Positions 48,401-60,714 of a DNA stretch of 64,000 nucleotides are shown piece by piece; position 1 is the stretch's first letter; each line of letters opens with the position of its first letter. The notes beneath the pieces were generated by a model, which saw only the letters and a program-made list of their open reading frames with translations, was not told where the DNA came from and made no database searches. Both the position numbers and the translations under genes were made by a program. Source of the DNA: Gyrodactylus bullatarudis (Eukaryota > Platyhelminthes > Monogenea > Gyrodactylidea > Gyrodactylidae); assembly GCA_012064415.1 (NCBI GenBank), contig SSNU01000144.1, forward strand, positions 237,084 to 301,083, read 5' to 3'.

Positions 48401-51400
48401 TTGTCGCTAGATTTGAGCAGTATATTTGTAACAATTAATGATCGGTCATAGTCTTTCTTGTCAACGGTGTACACAGACTTGTCGGATGCTGTGAAACTGT
48501 CGGAGATTAATTTCCAATGGTTGCTTTCCTCCGAAATGAACCATTCTATTCTCATGGACTCGTAGGGTCTGAATGAATAAAAAAGTTTAGCAAATTAACT
48601 GGAATTTTCTCAACTTTTAATCATAACTTGAGATGAAGTGTAGCTCTAGTGGAAAAATGGGACACTAGGGGTTCAGGGCCGCAAATGAGCATTTTTTTCT
48701 ATTCCAATTACTAAAACTTTTATTCATATCAAAAACTAGTATATCTCTCGTAAAGTACATGGATTTTTATGCATTTTAATGATAATAGAAAAGGGAAGGG
48801 ACTGAACGAACTTTTTACCCCGGGAAAATAAAACTAGTGGAAAGTGATAGCAGTGATAAAACAGAACGGATATGTAGCAATTTGAGAATGTACATTTTGT
48901 TTTCTTCCCAGGCTGAATACATTTAATAACAGAGAGAAAGAGGGGGAAAGTAAGTAAGAACAAGTGATTGTGGTATGAGGGAAATTTTTAATATATTCAC
49001 AAGAAATCATTAGAATATTAGTTGAGATGACCCGAGACGGTTATACTTTCCATCCAAATAACACAACTAGAGTGTACTATATCTTAACCTTCCCCCATGT
49101 GCATCTATGGATAAATATCAGAATGTTCTTCTTCTATGGGGAGAAGATCAAAAGAGTACAACTCTGCACTAGAGAAAACTGAAAGTTGTCAAGGCAGATT
49201 ATTCACCATGAATGTAGTTAAAAGTTGATGCTGGTTTAAGGGCTATTGGAAAAAATAGAGTTGAGAATCACAATTGTGTTAATTTTCGAATTTTGAAGTT
49301 TGGGCTGAAAATTTTTATTGATTTGATATTGGGAGGGTGGCTTAACCCTGTAAGAGCCAGAGAATTTTTTACAAGGTACATAATTAAGATTGGATACTTT
49401 ATATGATTTAACAATACGCTGATAACGCTGCAATTTTCGACCAATCTTTAGTTCAGTTATTGCCGCAAAAAAGGATCCTTTTTAGACCCTGAAAATGGCT
49501 AATTTTTAACAGTTGAATTCGAGGTGATCATATTTTTGAATTCCACGGGTATGGTTTCTCGATATAAGTTTCTTTCTTTTTTCTCTTTTTTCAAAAAATT
49601 TTCTTTTGATTTTCTAGGAACGAGTCATTTTTAAATAGTCATTACTTCTCAATAAACTATTGCAGCTTTATAAGTCATAGTTTTACTTTCAGAAAAGTGA
49701 TGAAAAAATTTTTTTTTAATTCTTTAAAACAGAATTATGGATGAGAAAAGGAAAATGCTTCCCCTAGGGTACATTGGCTACGCAAGGTTTAAAGAACTAA
49801 ACAGAAAAAACAATAATGCTAAATTTGCTCTAATGATTAAGCTCATTTTTTGAATTTCGATGTCGTGATCATTTTCGCTAGTTGAAAATTAACGAAATTT
49901 CGATAATTAGAAGACCCTCAAAAATGGTGGATTTGACAGAATTTGATTATCGATATTCTTGTCTAATTCTGATCCTAAAACCAAAATCTTTAGCATAAAT
50001 TAATTTTAGCAAAGGTAGATTTAATCGGAACATAACCAACCTCTTTCTAAAGCCACTTGCAGGTGTTTCGGTACTGACATAATAAAGTACCTTCTTAAAT
50101 GGATGAGACGCTTGTGAAATCTACTTTTACTAATGTTTATTGGAGAATTCAGATTTCATCATGGAACAATATTTCTCATATTCGAATTCCGGATGAAAAA
50201 TTGAGATTTTAGTAAAAATCAACTTCATATGAACAAAAATTAGATTTTTGGAGGAAAAAAGTAGCTTTATTAAAATTATTTGGTTCATGTTGATAGGGAA
50301 TGTGAAGGAAATAGTGATAACTTTAGTTCAAAGAGATAAAGAAGGGATCATTTGAAACATCAATCAGTACAGAGATGTCCTCTTACCCAAGAAAGGATAT
50401 CTTATCAATTACTGTTATATTCATTCGTGCAAAAAACATGAAGGATTAGAGATGAGGGTAAGAAAGAAATACTTGAGTTAAAAACGGGATATACCCAGGG
50501 AAAGTACATTCGGACTCTATTTTCTAGTGGAGAGAAAGTAGTTTCTTAAGTGTATACGAAAAAAATGGAAAAAAAGACTCAAAAGTTCTTTTCTAGACAT
50601 GGAAAACTAGTAAATTGATAGACATTAGTAATGGAACTTCCGGCTGAGTATTGGAAATCACTAATCACCACTAAGAGATAGTCATAAAAACAGATTATTT
50701 TCTCACAAATTGTGTGTATTGCGGAAAACGAATGTGAGAAAATTTCATTTTGATTTTATTTCAATGACTTTTAAACCTCAAAACAACATTCTAGTTGAAA
50801 TAATCTGTTTTAATCCCTGTCTAATCAATAGGACGGTAAAAGCATAGCTATTTTTTGTTTTGAAAAATCGTAAAAAAGTGAAATTCCCTTTTTTAACAAT
50901 ATTTTATTCAGTTTTAATAAGTTTATCCATTCGAATTCAAAATGGATTAATTTTTAAGAAAAATTACGTTTTTTATAAGTATTTTTGAATAAGTTCTTTT
51001 CATATTTACTACAGCTTATCAACTAATTATAATTACAATATAATTATATTTTCCAGGGCTCTTTTCGTATTTTGAATATTCTCAGCGATTCCAATTATAG
51101 TCGGATTATAAACTAATACCCGAGTAAATGAAAAGGCTTACTTAGACAGTTACTTAAGTGAGAATTTATTTTTTATCAGGTAGAAGAGTAAGGAAAAAAT
51201 TGCAAAAAAACTAGCAATGTTAGAAATCAAAATTTTATATTTTTCAAATGAGAAAATGGAAACAAGCAACATATCAAAAGTCGCATATTTTATGCCCTTC
51301 TAATCAACTATGAAGAAGGTGGGCAATATTTCAAGTATGTCTAAGAATTAGTGAGGAAGAAGGGATAGAATGATGAAATAGTTGACCTGTAATTCCGGTT

Positions 51401-54400
51401 CTCATAGCTTAGAGAAGTTGATATATTCATTCTGTCTTGAATGAATTATTATCGAAAATAGATGAATGTTTACTTAAGAAATCGTAGATATGTAAAATGA
51501 GTAGATAGAACATAGAAAAGGTCATTTTTTCTATTGAAGTGGAGCTATGAATGTTGAGAATGTGACTTCGAGAAATCATTAGTCAGAAGTATTGAAAAAT
51601 AACCTTGATTAGCTGGAAGGTTTATTTATAATTAAAGGTATGACTATTCTTTGGGTCTTTTAAAACACAAAAAAATCCCTTGAATCCATATCTGGATCAT
51701 GTTATCTTTTATTAGGTTTGATAACAATCAACTCCTGAACAATTTGAGATTCATCTCGAATGCATTTTTAAAGGGTGAGGTTTCCTTGTGTACGATGAGA
51801 TGAGGAATAATCATTTAGAAGTTAGTTGTACTCACGAATACTTCTTGTTATGTATAGAATAGTACTTGAGTAAAAGTCTAAGCAGTAATACGACTCAATT
51901 GCTCACATAAAAGACCACCCCTCCCCCAATTCTACCACTATCACCATCTTGAGATGAAGAAAATGAAGTGGTTCGCTCGTCAAAGTAATCAAAATGTTCT
52001 CTAGAACTGTTTTTTCTTGTGCTTGTGGAAAATATTGATAACTATATTTATCAATAAATTATAATTTGAGAAAGAACACCGAAGAGATATTTGAAGCTCC
52101 TCCTTACCTTAGGAAATCTCGCTTTTTATGGGTATGAGTAGTGATTATATTATGAGCTCAGTACAGATTTATGGAGAATAAAAAAACGAAGTATTCTTAC
52201 AGCTATTCTCGATGAAGTTGGTAATTCTCGGAGCAGGCGTAAGACTGACGATTCCTAATGAGGGTGAAACTATAGTATAAGTTCTCGCTTGATCTTTGGA
52301 TGAGTGGAATTTATTGAGTTAGTCATTCGAGGTTCGATTAGTGCTACTAAGATAAATATTAGCAAAAGTCTCATTAGAGACTAGCCTCTCTCGGCAGTTC
52401 TAGATAAGGCTGATAGCAAAAAAATTTCAATTCAGTTTAAGTTTTAAAATTTGGAAAAATCACGCGAACTCAAATTTCCGATTTTTTCCTAAATAAATAT
52501 TTTCGAATTTCTGTTTATTAAACTGGTGTGCTTTTAAATCGACTTGCAAAAAATCTCCAGAAAATTCTCAGACCTTGATGGAAAAATGAGATTTTTGTAT
52601 ATATTTCCAAATTTATTAAGAATAGCTTGAATGAAAAGAAAAAATAAACAAAAAGTAAAAATCATGAGCTTCTTCTGTCTCTAAATATCTACAACTGTCT
52701 CTTTGATTAGGACAAGTTTTTTCATTTAATTGAGATGAAAATATACGAGAAAGACTTTGACAGAATATGTAAAAATCCATTTCCAATTCCAAATACGAGC
52801 GAGTAAAACAGATATCATTGTGAAAACATTTTGATAGAATTCAGAATATTATGTATGTGCATCAAGACCCATGACATGTTGCAACTTGCCTGGAGAGGAA
52901 AGGAGAAAAAGAAGAAAGATTTCCTTTACTTTATAGAGCTACTTATTTTTTTGCAGTTTTTTTTGATGTTATGCCTTTAAGGAATTAATTCAAAAGGAAA
53001 TAAAACCGAAGAAAATGTACTTTTTCAGTAAAGAAAATTTTATTGTACACAAAAAGTGAAAATTTTCTAAAAGTTGAAATAATGGTCAAAAATTTTATAT
53101 CCCAGAGAAGATTTGTCAAGCTAACATTTAACAGACAAAAATATATCCTTGGCATTCGTCCATTCGTTTATCATTCTATCTCTCTTAAGAAAAAAGAATT
53201 TAGCCATAATAAATGGAATTTAGAAAAGAAGTCGACACCAAATGTAAAAACTTGTATTTATCATAATTACGAGAGAGAGAGAGATAGAAGTTGAGCATAC
53301 TTTTTACGATAATGATAAATTTGGAGACTACCCTCTCCACAAACATTCCTTTGATCTATGCCTAGGCACTCATTTCTTTTTAGAGAGTAGGACGATGATA
53401 ATATTCATAGAAAAAAAAGAAAGATCTTATAGAATAAAGGATAGAGGAAAATATTTATGTCTCTTGCATAGTAGAACATCAAATCATCCTAATGAGCAGG
53501 GGCAGACAAGTTAGACTTGGTAATAGGAAATGGAGTGCTTTAGATCAAGTGGCTTTTCGAATGAGCAGTCCAAAGCTAGTTAATATGAAGATGAAAATTT
53601 ACTATTTACTAAATGTGCCAAAATCTCCACTTTTTCAAGTTTTTGGAAGATTTGGAGCAACTTGACACTGTTATTTCGGAATAGCTTTTACAATAAGCTT
53701 AACCGTTCATGTTTTTAATGTTTTCCTTTGACAATAAGATGTTTAAATAACACATTATTATAGCATAGTTTTCAATTCATTTCAATAAACCATTTTTCGA
53801 TGTAGAAGAATGTTTCTAATTTGCTGAGCTCAAAAGAAACCTTTCAAATCTTTATTTTTGTTTACTTTTAAGTAGTTCATATAAGATATATTTGGTGAAT
53901 TTACGATAAGTTATTAGAATAATATTACGAATTTCAAGATTTCAAAAGAATACTGATGTTATTTTTTTAGATCTTGATGTATTTTCGACAATGCTTGCGC
54001 TCAAAAGTAAACAAATCAGTTGAAATACTGAGTGAGGTTCTTGCTACAAAGGAAAAGCATCAATGCTGTATTCAAAGAATATTTCAAATCGCCAGCTTAG
54101 ACCTCACAGTGTTCTATTTTCACGACAAAACCTTGGAAAATTTGTTAAATTCATTTTTCTATTTGTATTTTTAAAGTGGGAAGAGAATTTGTAAGAATTA
54201 ACTTTTGTTAAAGTTTATCCCAAAAGACATGCATGTTTGTATAATCCTCTTCCAGTGAAACCCTTTGGTTAGGAAATAAATAAATATACTTTTTCGTATT
54301 GTCCTAGGCATAAAAAACCAGAAGTGAAAAATTTTGATTTATCACATTAGAGGTGATTTCCTTTAAACCACCAGAAGCTGAAGAAGAAAAAGAGACATCA

Positions 54401-57400
54401 TAAAGCAATAAACAAGCTGGAGAGATAATATTCCTCTTGGTAATAGGCTCTGGTGGATTACTTTGTCTGAATTTCTATGCAAATTGGAGTACATTGGAAA
54501 AGTACAAGAAAAATATGAGTACTCCTCAAAGAAATGATTTTCTCAGGAACAAATTTACCTTTTGAATTTCGACAAGAATGAAAATTTCAATTTCGCAGAT
54601 TTTAAAAAGCTAAAAATTAATCAAAAATCCGAATTTGAGATAAGTAGTTCACAGAAATTAACCAAGAAAAAGTTAAACTTTTAAATTTTGGGTTCTTCTC
54701 TCTCGTAGTTGTTGGAAATTCAGATGGTTCAATTTCCCACAATAATGCGGAATTTCTATGAACTTCTTAGATCAAAATTCAATTCTTTATCTTGATTCCA
54801 GATATTTCAAATCATTTTTTTATTGTTAATTATCATTTTCACATTAACAAGCCTTGAGTATTGCTTGAAAACGCCAAAAAACGAATATAATCAACAAAAA
54901 ATCAAAAAAATTAAAATCACTATTTAAAACAGATTCTCTGATTTCTTTAGGGTTGAAAAACGGTAATGAAAAAACCAAAATTTCCTCGAATCATAAGGCA
55001 TGAAAATCACGTAAAATGAAAAGAAATAAGTGTGAAAAAGCAATTTTCTTGGAATAAACAGACTAAGCAGAAAGGAGAGAATAGAGTCTGAAAATCTTGA
55101 TGAGATAACTTGATTATCTGCAAGAGTATTTATCAGCAACCAAATACTGCAGTAATTTCTATTCTATTTATTGTGGACACACTAGTCTATTTGGGTGTTA
55201 CTCGTGACCATTTATTTATGCTGAAATTTCAAGAGTTTTTTCTTCTTTTTAAAACGGAATCAACCATGAATCATTATCAATGATCTTGGAGAGCCAAGCA
55301 TCATGATTTTTCCCTTGACGAAGAAACTGTCAATCTTGAAGAATCTAACAAAAATTTGAGGATAGAAGAAATCTTGAGATGTTGACTGATTTTGCTTCCA
55401 AGTCTCCCTCTATTACATAAACTCCCCCCTCCAACCTGGTATATTTAGTTGGTCATTTACTGTATTTTTATATTTGATAGGGAAAAACATGCCTGTCTTG
55501 ATGATGCCTTTGAGTACAGTTGATACAACACACCCAAAACTTTCTCAAATAAAGGAATAATTAACTTGTCAGTAAAAATATGGAATTAGAATTTCAATTC
55601 TGTAATAATCTTTAATTTCTCTTGAAATCAGGAAGAATTTTTTAAAAATTTGATTAAACTAGAGAAAGTAGATAGAGTTCATTAGAGTGATGGGCGAGGG
55701 CTCTCTCATATATACCTGCTAAAATGCTCATACTCAATTCTCCTACACTTTGAAAGACAAACAGAATATGAGTGTATCAAGATATGCTGGTTCCTTTCTC
55801 TTTTCTATCTTTGCCTCGAAAGGAAATTTTTTTCACCGCACATAAAAAGAATATGGATAACATCCCTCAATATAAATAAGCCTAGCACTTCTGCTCTCGC
55901 ATCCTTTGAGTTGATTAGTATTTTTACATCTACTAACAATTATCGTCCTTCCATATTAGTTCCAGTCTTAGTATATTGCATATTCTGACGTGGTGATATT
56001 CTGTAATGCGGAGAATTTAAAGTTTTTATTTTTCCTTTTAAACAATTCAAATACTTTTTTGTGTGTGTAAAGATAGATTGACCATTTGCTCGTGAAATAG
56101 ATATAAAGATATGAGTCATTAGGAGATATTCACTTGGCTGGTTGCTTTCACAGTGCTGACATAAAAGATGTTTAGTAAGCAACGAAAGAATGCTAGGGAA
56201 GAAATTAAAAGAAAGCAATTTGTTACATCACTACTTGTAGTGCTCAGTTCTAAGATATAATAAACATATTTATATCAGCCAAGAAGATGGTGTAGTTTAT
56301 TCAAGAACAGCTAGCAATTACAAAATGTTCAATTCTTCTGACCCTAAAGTAATTTTTTATGATTTATTCCTTTTGTTAGTATTTGAGCAATGAGGTTGCT
56401 ATGCTCACCAAAGTTTCATGGTTATTATGCAATGTTAATGTACAGACTTGAAGGAGACCATAATATATATGACCTGTAATCAATTCAACTTCTTCTTCTT
56501 CTCAGTAATAATGAGTATTACTCATGACGACAAATAAAAGAAAGATTTATTTATTCAGCTCAGAAGTGGACTGATACAAGAGTCCAAGAGGCTGAAGAAA
56601 GAGAAGAAGAAACTAGCAGAAATCATTGAAAATGGTTTTATAATTAGATATATATTTAGAAGCTAATAATGGCATAATCAGAGGTTGGAGATGAAACTAT
56701 GGATTTATGAAATCGCAAAAAAGAGAAAGAAATATTTTTTTCGGATTAATACGAGAGATGGAAAATCCAGTCGATAAAAGCAAAAAAAAAATAAAATAAA
56801 ATACACATGAAACAATTTCAAGACACAAGAAAGAATACACTTGACATGTTTTTTATGAAATTCAAAAATAGAAACAAAAAGATTGAAATCCTGATTTTTT
56901 ATTCTCGTTTCAAAGAATGCATTCCTAGAATAATTTAATCTCGACAAGAGTTTTTGTCAATGATTAAAACAAGAAGCTGTTCATTTACGATACGAGAGGA
57001 TTTTCTCAATGATCTTGTACAAATAATGCTGAGTAGATTCAGTAGTCTTGTACTTTAAATTCCTTGTCATAGTTTTTCAATTAATGCAGTTTTAGGAAAT
57101 TTTTAATAATTGACCGTATGTTTGAGAATTCAAATCATAAATGTTGTGTTTATGGTTAGGAAACGTATTCGTTAAATATCTACCCAAGCAAATTTAACTT
57201 GGAAATCTGAATGAAAAAACTGTATCACAGTACATTAAAGCCTTTAAAAAGATCTATATTTAGAGTTTTTGAGTTATTTTTGAAATTCTTTCAAAAGTTC
57301 TCAACTTTGACTCCGATTCATACCTATTTCTGGGCCTTCTGGGCCAAAACTCAAACTCAGTTAAGCCTTGAGGCGTAAAAAGATTTTGAAAAATGCACAA

Positions 57401-58944
57401 ATGTTTTAAACTATATTTTTCTGGGTTAAATTCTTAGTTTCACAAAAACATGAATTATTAGATTGTTGACACCTCTATCTCTGCTGTTGACAAAAAATAA
57501 GAGAGGCATGCACTCTAATTTGTATGAACCCAGAAAGGAGGAAGAATATTCCTGATGAATTGCATTAGCATTAACGACAGAGAGAAGAAGAATGCTAGAT
57601 GAAGAAAAACCAGCATAATTAATGATCCTAGAGTGAAGTTGGGGTTCAAAAGATGACTCATACACACCATTCGAATAAATTATGATTTTTATAAAATATC
57701 GATTGGATTCACTTTTCGTTATTCATGAAATATTCTATGCATACATATTCTGAGAAAAGAACCGATTCCGCTATTCAATACTTTTACAATTGTTTGCAAA
57801 TATTTTTTATTATATAAAGAAAGGCATGCCTTTTTCATAGGGAATTATTTTTGAAAGAGGTCAACAATACTACTTTCTACTCATTTGAATGAAAAGTACA
57901 ACAATTTTAGAGATAATCTCATGTTCAAACTATTTTTGACAGACGTAAAGATAATATTACTCTAGATTTCTCATAAGAAAAACGTATAAATTAACGACAA
58001 TAATAATAATAATAATTAGGAATACTCACTTGGCATTGAAGAGACATTCAAATTTAACTTCGGAATGATGGTTTGGATATAGGGTCACGGTTGTATTCCT
58101 CAATCCCCTGACTAGACTCATGAATTTATCCTGACTAGATAATTCTAAACGAGAAAAAGTTTGATACATGGGGAATCAGTGTAATGTGAGCTGGTTTAAA
58201 TTACTTTTGGGATTAAGGATGAACATGGGAGTAAAGAAGCCGTCGCGCGTATTCTCAAATCCATTAATTAGATTGCCTTTGATGCTGGTTTGACTCTCAA
58301 AGTTGAAGATTGTTAGTGAATCGCTGACTGAGCTCTTGTGAATGAAAATACTAGAACTGACTCTGAAATTTTCCATAAGCCATGTAACAGAGGCTAGTGG
58401 ATATGATTCAATAAAAACATCAATGAATACATTCCCATCAAGATAGTCTATTGAGAAACTTGTCTTGTTGGCAAATTTAAGTTGAAAATGAACTGCCTTT
58501 CCGAAATCGACATTAACTCTAAACCTGGTCTGTTCAAAGACAGGAGCTTCAAATTCTATTGAAGGGATGAATGAGTAAAAATATTCAAATGATTGTTCTA
58601 AAATACTCACTTCCAATGTTTAAGAGATGATGACGACTTCGGATTCTTCCATAGGCGTTACTAATAACGCAAGTGTATCGGCCAACGGCATTCTCATTAA
58701 AAGAATTGAATTTGAGTGTTTTATATGTGGAAACATTTAGGTTTACGTCATCTTTCAACCAGTTGTAAGTAAGTGATGAATCATTAGAATGGGTACATGG
58801 TAATATGAAGAAATCATCTTTTTTTATAAATGATGTTGCTGAATCTATATTGGCAAAAAGCGGAGGGGATTCAAATTCTAAAGAAAATGAATCTATATAA
58901 TTAAGGATGAGAAAGACCCATAAGATGATTTTTAAAGGAGACAT
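27456..58944 (-). CDS. sdk: Sidekick-like Ig/FN3 adhesion receptor (28 exons)
   Basis: Homophilic adhesion receptor with sidekick architecture. Exons 5'-3': 58611-58944, 58205-58555, 58030-58144, 48371-48568, 47379-47657, 45562-45707, 45120-45269, 43889-44152, 40411-40718, 40173-40344, 37365-37631, 36791-36861, 36296-36650, 35287-35693, 34249-34449, 33870-34127, 33454-33801, 33127-33388, 32356-32920, 31807-32233, 30876-31145, 30228-30525, 29666-30166, 29246-29545, 28729-29191, 28068-28258, 27804-27943, 27456-27749. All phases agree; 2,644 aa. Signal peptide (MSPLKIILWVFLILNYI), 6 Ig domains (to residue about 715; Ig1 has LPC ... NWLKDD ... GRYTCV), about 13 FN3 domains (such as PPLTPNGEIVNYIVEV), membrane span about 2293-2319, 325-residue tail ending STLL, a class I PDZ-ligand form. 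Sidekick binds MAGI-type PDZ proteins. Domain number fits sidekick better than neuroglian/contactin or Dscam, but no residue-level signature proves it. Intron 3 is 9.5 kb; several others are 54-61 nt. Confidence 0.8.
39144..39209 (-). other. Possible extra cassette exon of the sidekick-like gene
   Basis: Between exons 10 and 11, a 66-nt segment with AG before it and GTAATT after it is phase 1 on both sides, matching both neighbours. It would insert NESLFIWKFTLNPLYYSAYS plus two or three residues into the first FN3 domain. If the donor is not used, the frame continues to a TAA at 38893, giving a 104-residue alternative C-terminus that would yield a truncated, secreted Ig form. Confidence 0.35.
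42560..43165. repeat. Foldback element in a sidekick intron
   Basis: Left arm about 42570-42655 (with TCAAGAATTCAAATATTTTA and TTTTTTGAAGTCCTACTCAT) is the reverse complement, with few mismatches, of right arm about 43072-43160. Weaker complementarity continues inward through CAATTTGGAGCCAAAA (left) and TTTTGGCGCCAAATTG (right). The whole unit of about 600 bp could fold into one long hairpin. Related words recur in introns at 1.7-2.2, 35.7-36.0, 44.2-44.7 and 49.9-50.2 kb. Confidence 0.7.
48569..58029. other. 9.5-kb intron 3 of the sidekick-like gene
   Basis: The flanking exons join in phase (FECLFNAK to PYESMRIEWF). No exon, gene or intact transposon was recognised inside. Degenerate copies of the dispersed foldback repeat appear at about 49.86-50.26 kb and 53.58-53.66 kb. 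A GA microsatellite lies at about 53270-53286. Confidence 0.6.
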
Positions 58945-59126
58945 GGAATTTTTGATGAGCAATCACGATGAGGCATAAGATTTTTTTTTTCAAATTGCCA
59001 CCTAAATCAAATTCAAAATATAAAACAAATTTTAGTATGCACTTCTTTTATTTTTTGTTTGCACTTGCTCTCGTGATACGAACTCAAATTTTTACATTAC
59101 ATTTTTTACATATATATACTAGATTT
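58945..59126. promoter_or_regulatory. Region directly upstream of the sidekick-like start codon
   Basis: Only about 180 bp separate the start ATG from the stop codon of the LINE frame. It includes the LINE 3' tail (TGTAA-type repeats near 59080-59120), so the gene's 5' UTR or promoter either lies in or beyond the LINE, or a 5' non-coding exon exists further away. Confidence 0.4.
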
Positions 59127-60283
59127 TTATTTGAAATAATTATTAAGCATATTGTGATTATCTGGTACAAATGATATTAAATATGAACAAATGTTGGCAA
59201 TGTTTTTATCTTTAAACTGAGAAAAGTTAATTTGAAATCTTGTGCGAAGGGGGAGGAGTACATTAAGTAGTATAGAGTATCCCCTTGCTGAGCGCAGGTT
59301 GTAATGGCCATTTGGTTGAGTAGCATACTTAGAGTACAGGAACGCAGAGGCTGAGATGCGTCTAAGCCAGAGAGGAAATAATTTAGCCCGCTCAAGTAAA
59401 TCATAATAAGGTAGTGGGCCGAAGCATGTTCTGAGATAAATGTATTGAATACGTTCGAGCTTTTTGGAAGTGCCAACAGGGAGATCACAGAGAATTCCAG
59501 ATCCGTAGTCAAGATAGGGTAGTATGAGTGATTTAAAAAGAGAAATCCGTAAATCGGGGTTAATAACAAATCTCCTTATGAAGTAACTCTTACACCTTGT
59601 CGTTTTGAGGACTTCAATGGAATGGTTGTTTGTGTTCAGTTTATTATCATAGAAAAGGCCAAGATCCTTGATAATTGTGACTGTTTTATATGGCAATGGC
59701 TGGTCAGGAGTTGGAGAGCCTTTAAGAAACATGATTTGAGTTTTGGCGTGATTGATTTTTAGACCTATCTTCCAAAGTGAGTTTTCAATGTGGGAAATCT
59801 CATTGTGTATAGGTTCATATCCATCATGAATCGGGATCAGTATCTTGATGTCATCTGCGTACTTAAAGTATTTGATATGAGGGGCTGAAGGTGATACACT
59901 TGAAAATATGAGGTTGAAGATAAAAGGTCCAATAATAGAGCCTTGAGGCACCCCTGAGTTGATTGACGTTGAGTCAGATAAATTACCATTAAATATAACT
60001 TGTTGATTTCTCTTCGAAAGAAAAGACATAGTTAGGTTAATAATGTAAGGATTAATATTGTGATGTAGAAGAACCTCTTGAATGATTGCGAAAGGAAGTT
60101 TATCAAACGCTTTTTCGATATCAAGGTAGATTACTGCACAAGGGACTTTTTTGTAGATAAGGATTTTACATTTATGTGATGATGAGGCAACTAATGTTGT
60201 AAAGTTTTATCATAGAAAAACTATTTTGATAAAGGTATTTGAGTAGATTGATTGAGAACAGGGACTTTGTTCCGCCCGTGATA
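59127..60283 (-). mobile_element. 5'-truncated LINE (non-LTR retrotransposon) fragment
   Basis: A 300-aa frame (59127-60029) continues upstream in frame to about 60215. Motifs in order are CAVIYLDIEKAFDKLPFAII, SGVPQGSIIGPFIFNLIF, YFKYADDIKI (catalytic YADD), GLKINHAKTQIM, PYLDYGSGI, KKLERIQ and a Trp-rich C-terminal segment (FPLWLRRISASAF). A start-like RT stretch, ITGGTKSLFSINLLKYLYQN, lies at about 60283-60224 in another frame, so there is at least one frameshift. No endonuclease or ORF1 is seen, so the copy is 5' truncated. The 3' end has short TGTAA-like repeats, seen in some CR1/L2/jockey-like families. Likely CR1/jockey superfamily; clade not resolved. Confidence 0.88.
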
Positions 60284-60714
60284 TATAATGAGAAGAATTT
60301 TAATTATTTATTTAAGCTTTTGAATATTTAAGGAATTAAAACCCGTTTTTCGATGCATTATGACTCATAATTTATGAGGGAAAATTCCAGTTCAACATAG
60401 CTCCTTTATGAAATTACAATCATGATACATATTCTATACATTAGAAATATTAATTCTGTATTTACTACAAAGTAGTTACGGGTGTTCAAAAAATAAATTT
60501 TATATCTTGAACAAAAACTCAAAAGGTTAATTTTCAACCAATCAAATCTTACTTGAACATCCTTTTATTTCAGTGTTGGGAAAATATATTTCATAAAGAG
60601 AAACTAAGCCAATACTGAAACAAGGTTCATCCGTACAATCAATCGAATCGGCCTTTAAGCCAAAATCCAATCCACATTCAAATAAGGAAAATTATTTCAT
60701 CAACTAACTTGAAC
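60284..60714. other. Upstream region of the Wnt5-like gene
   Basis: AT-rich DNA between the truncated LINE and the Wnt start codon. Should contain the Wnt promoter or 5' UTR. No element identified. Confidence 0.35.

Noticed and set aside
53043..53294. 83-aa plus-strand ORF in the large intron
   Set aside because: Lys/Asn/Ile-rich composition typical of chance frames in AT-rich DNA, ending in a GA microsatellite. No motif.
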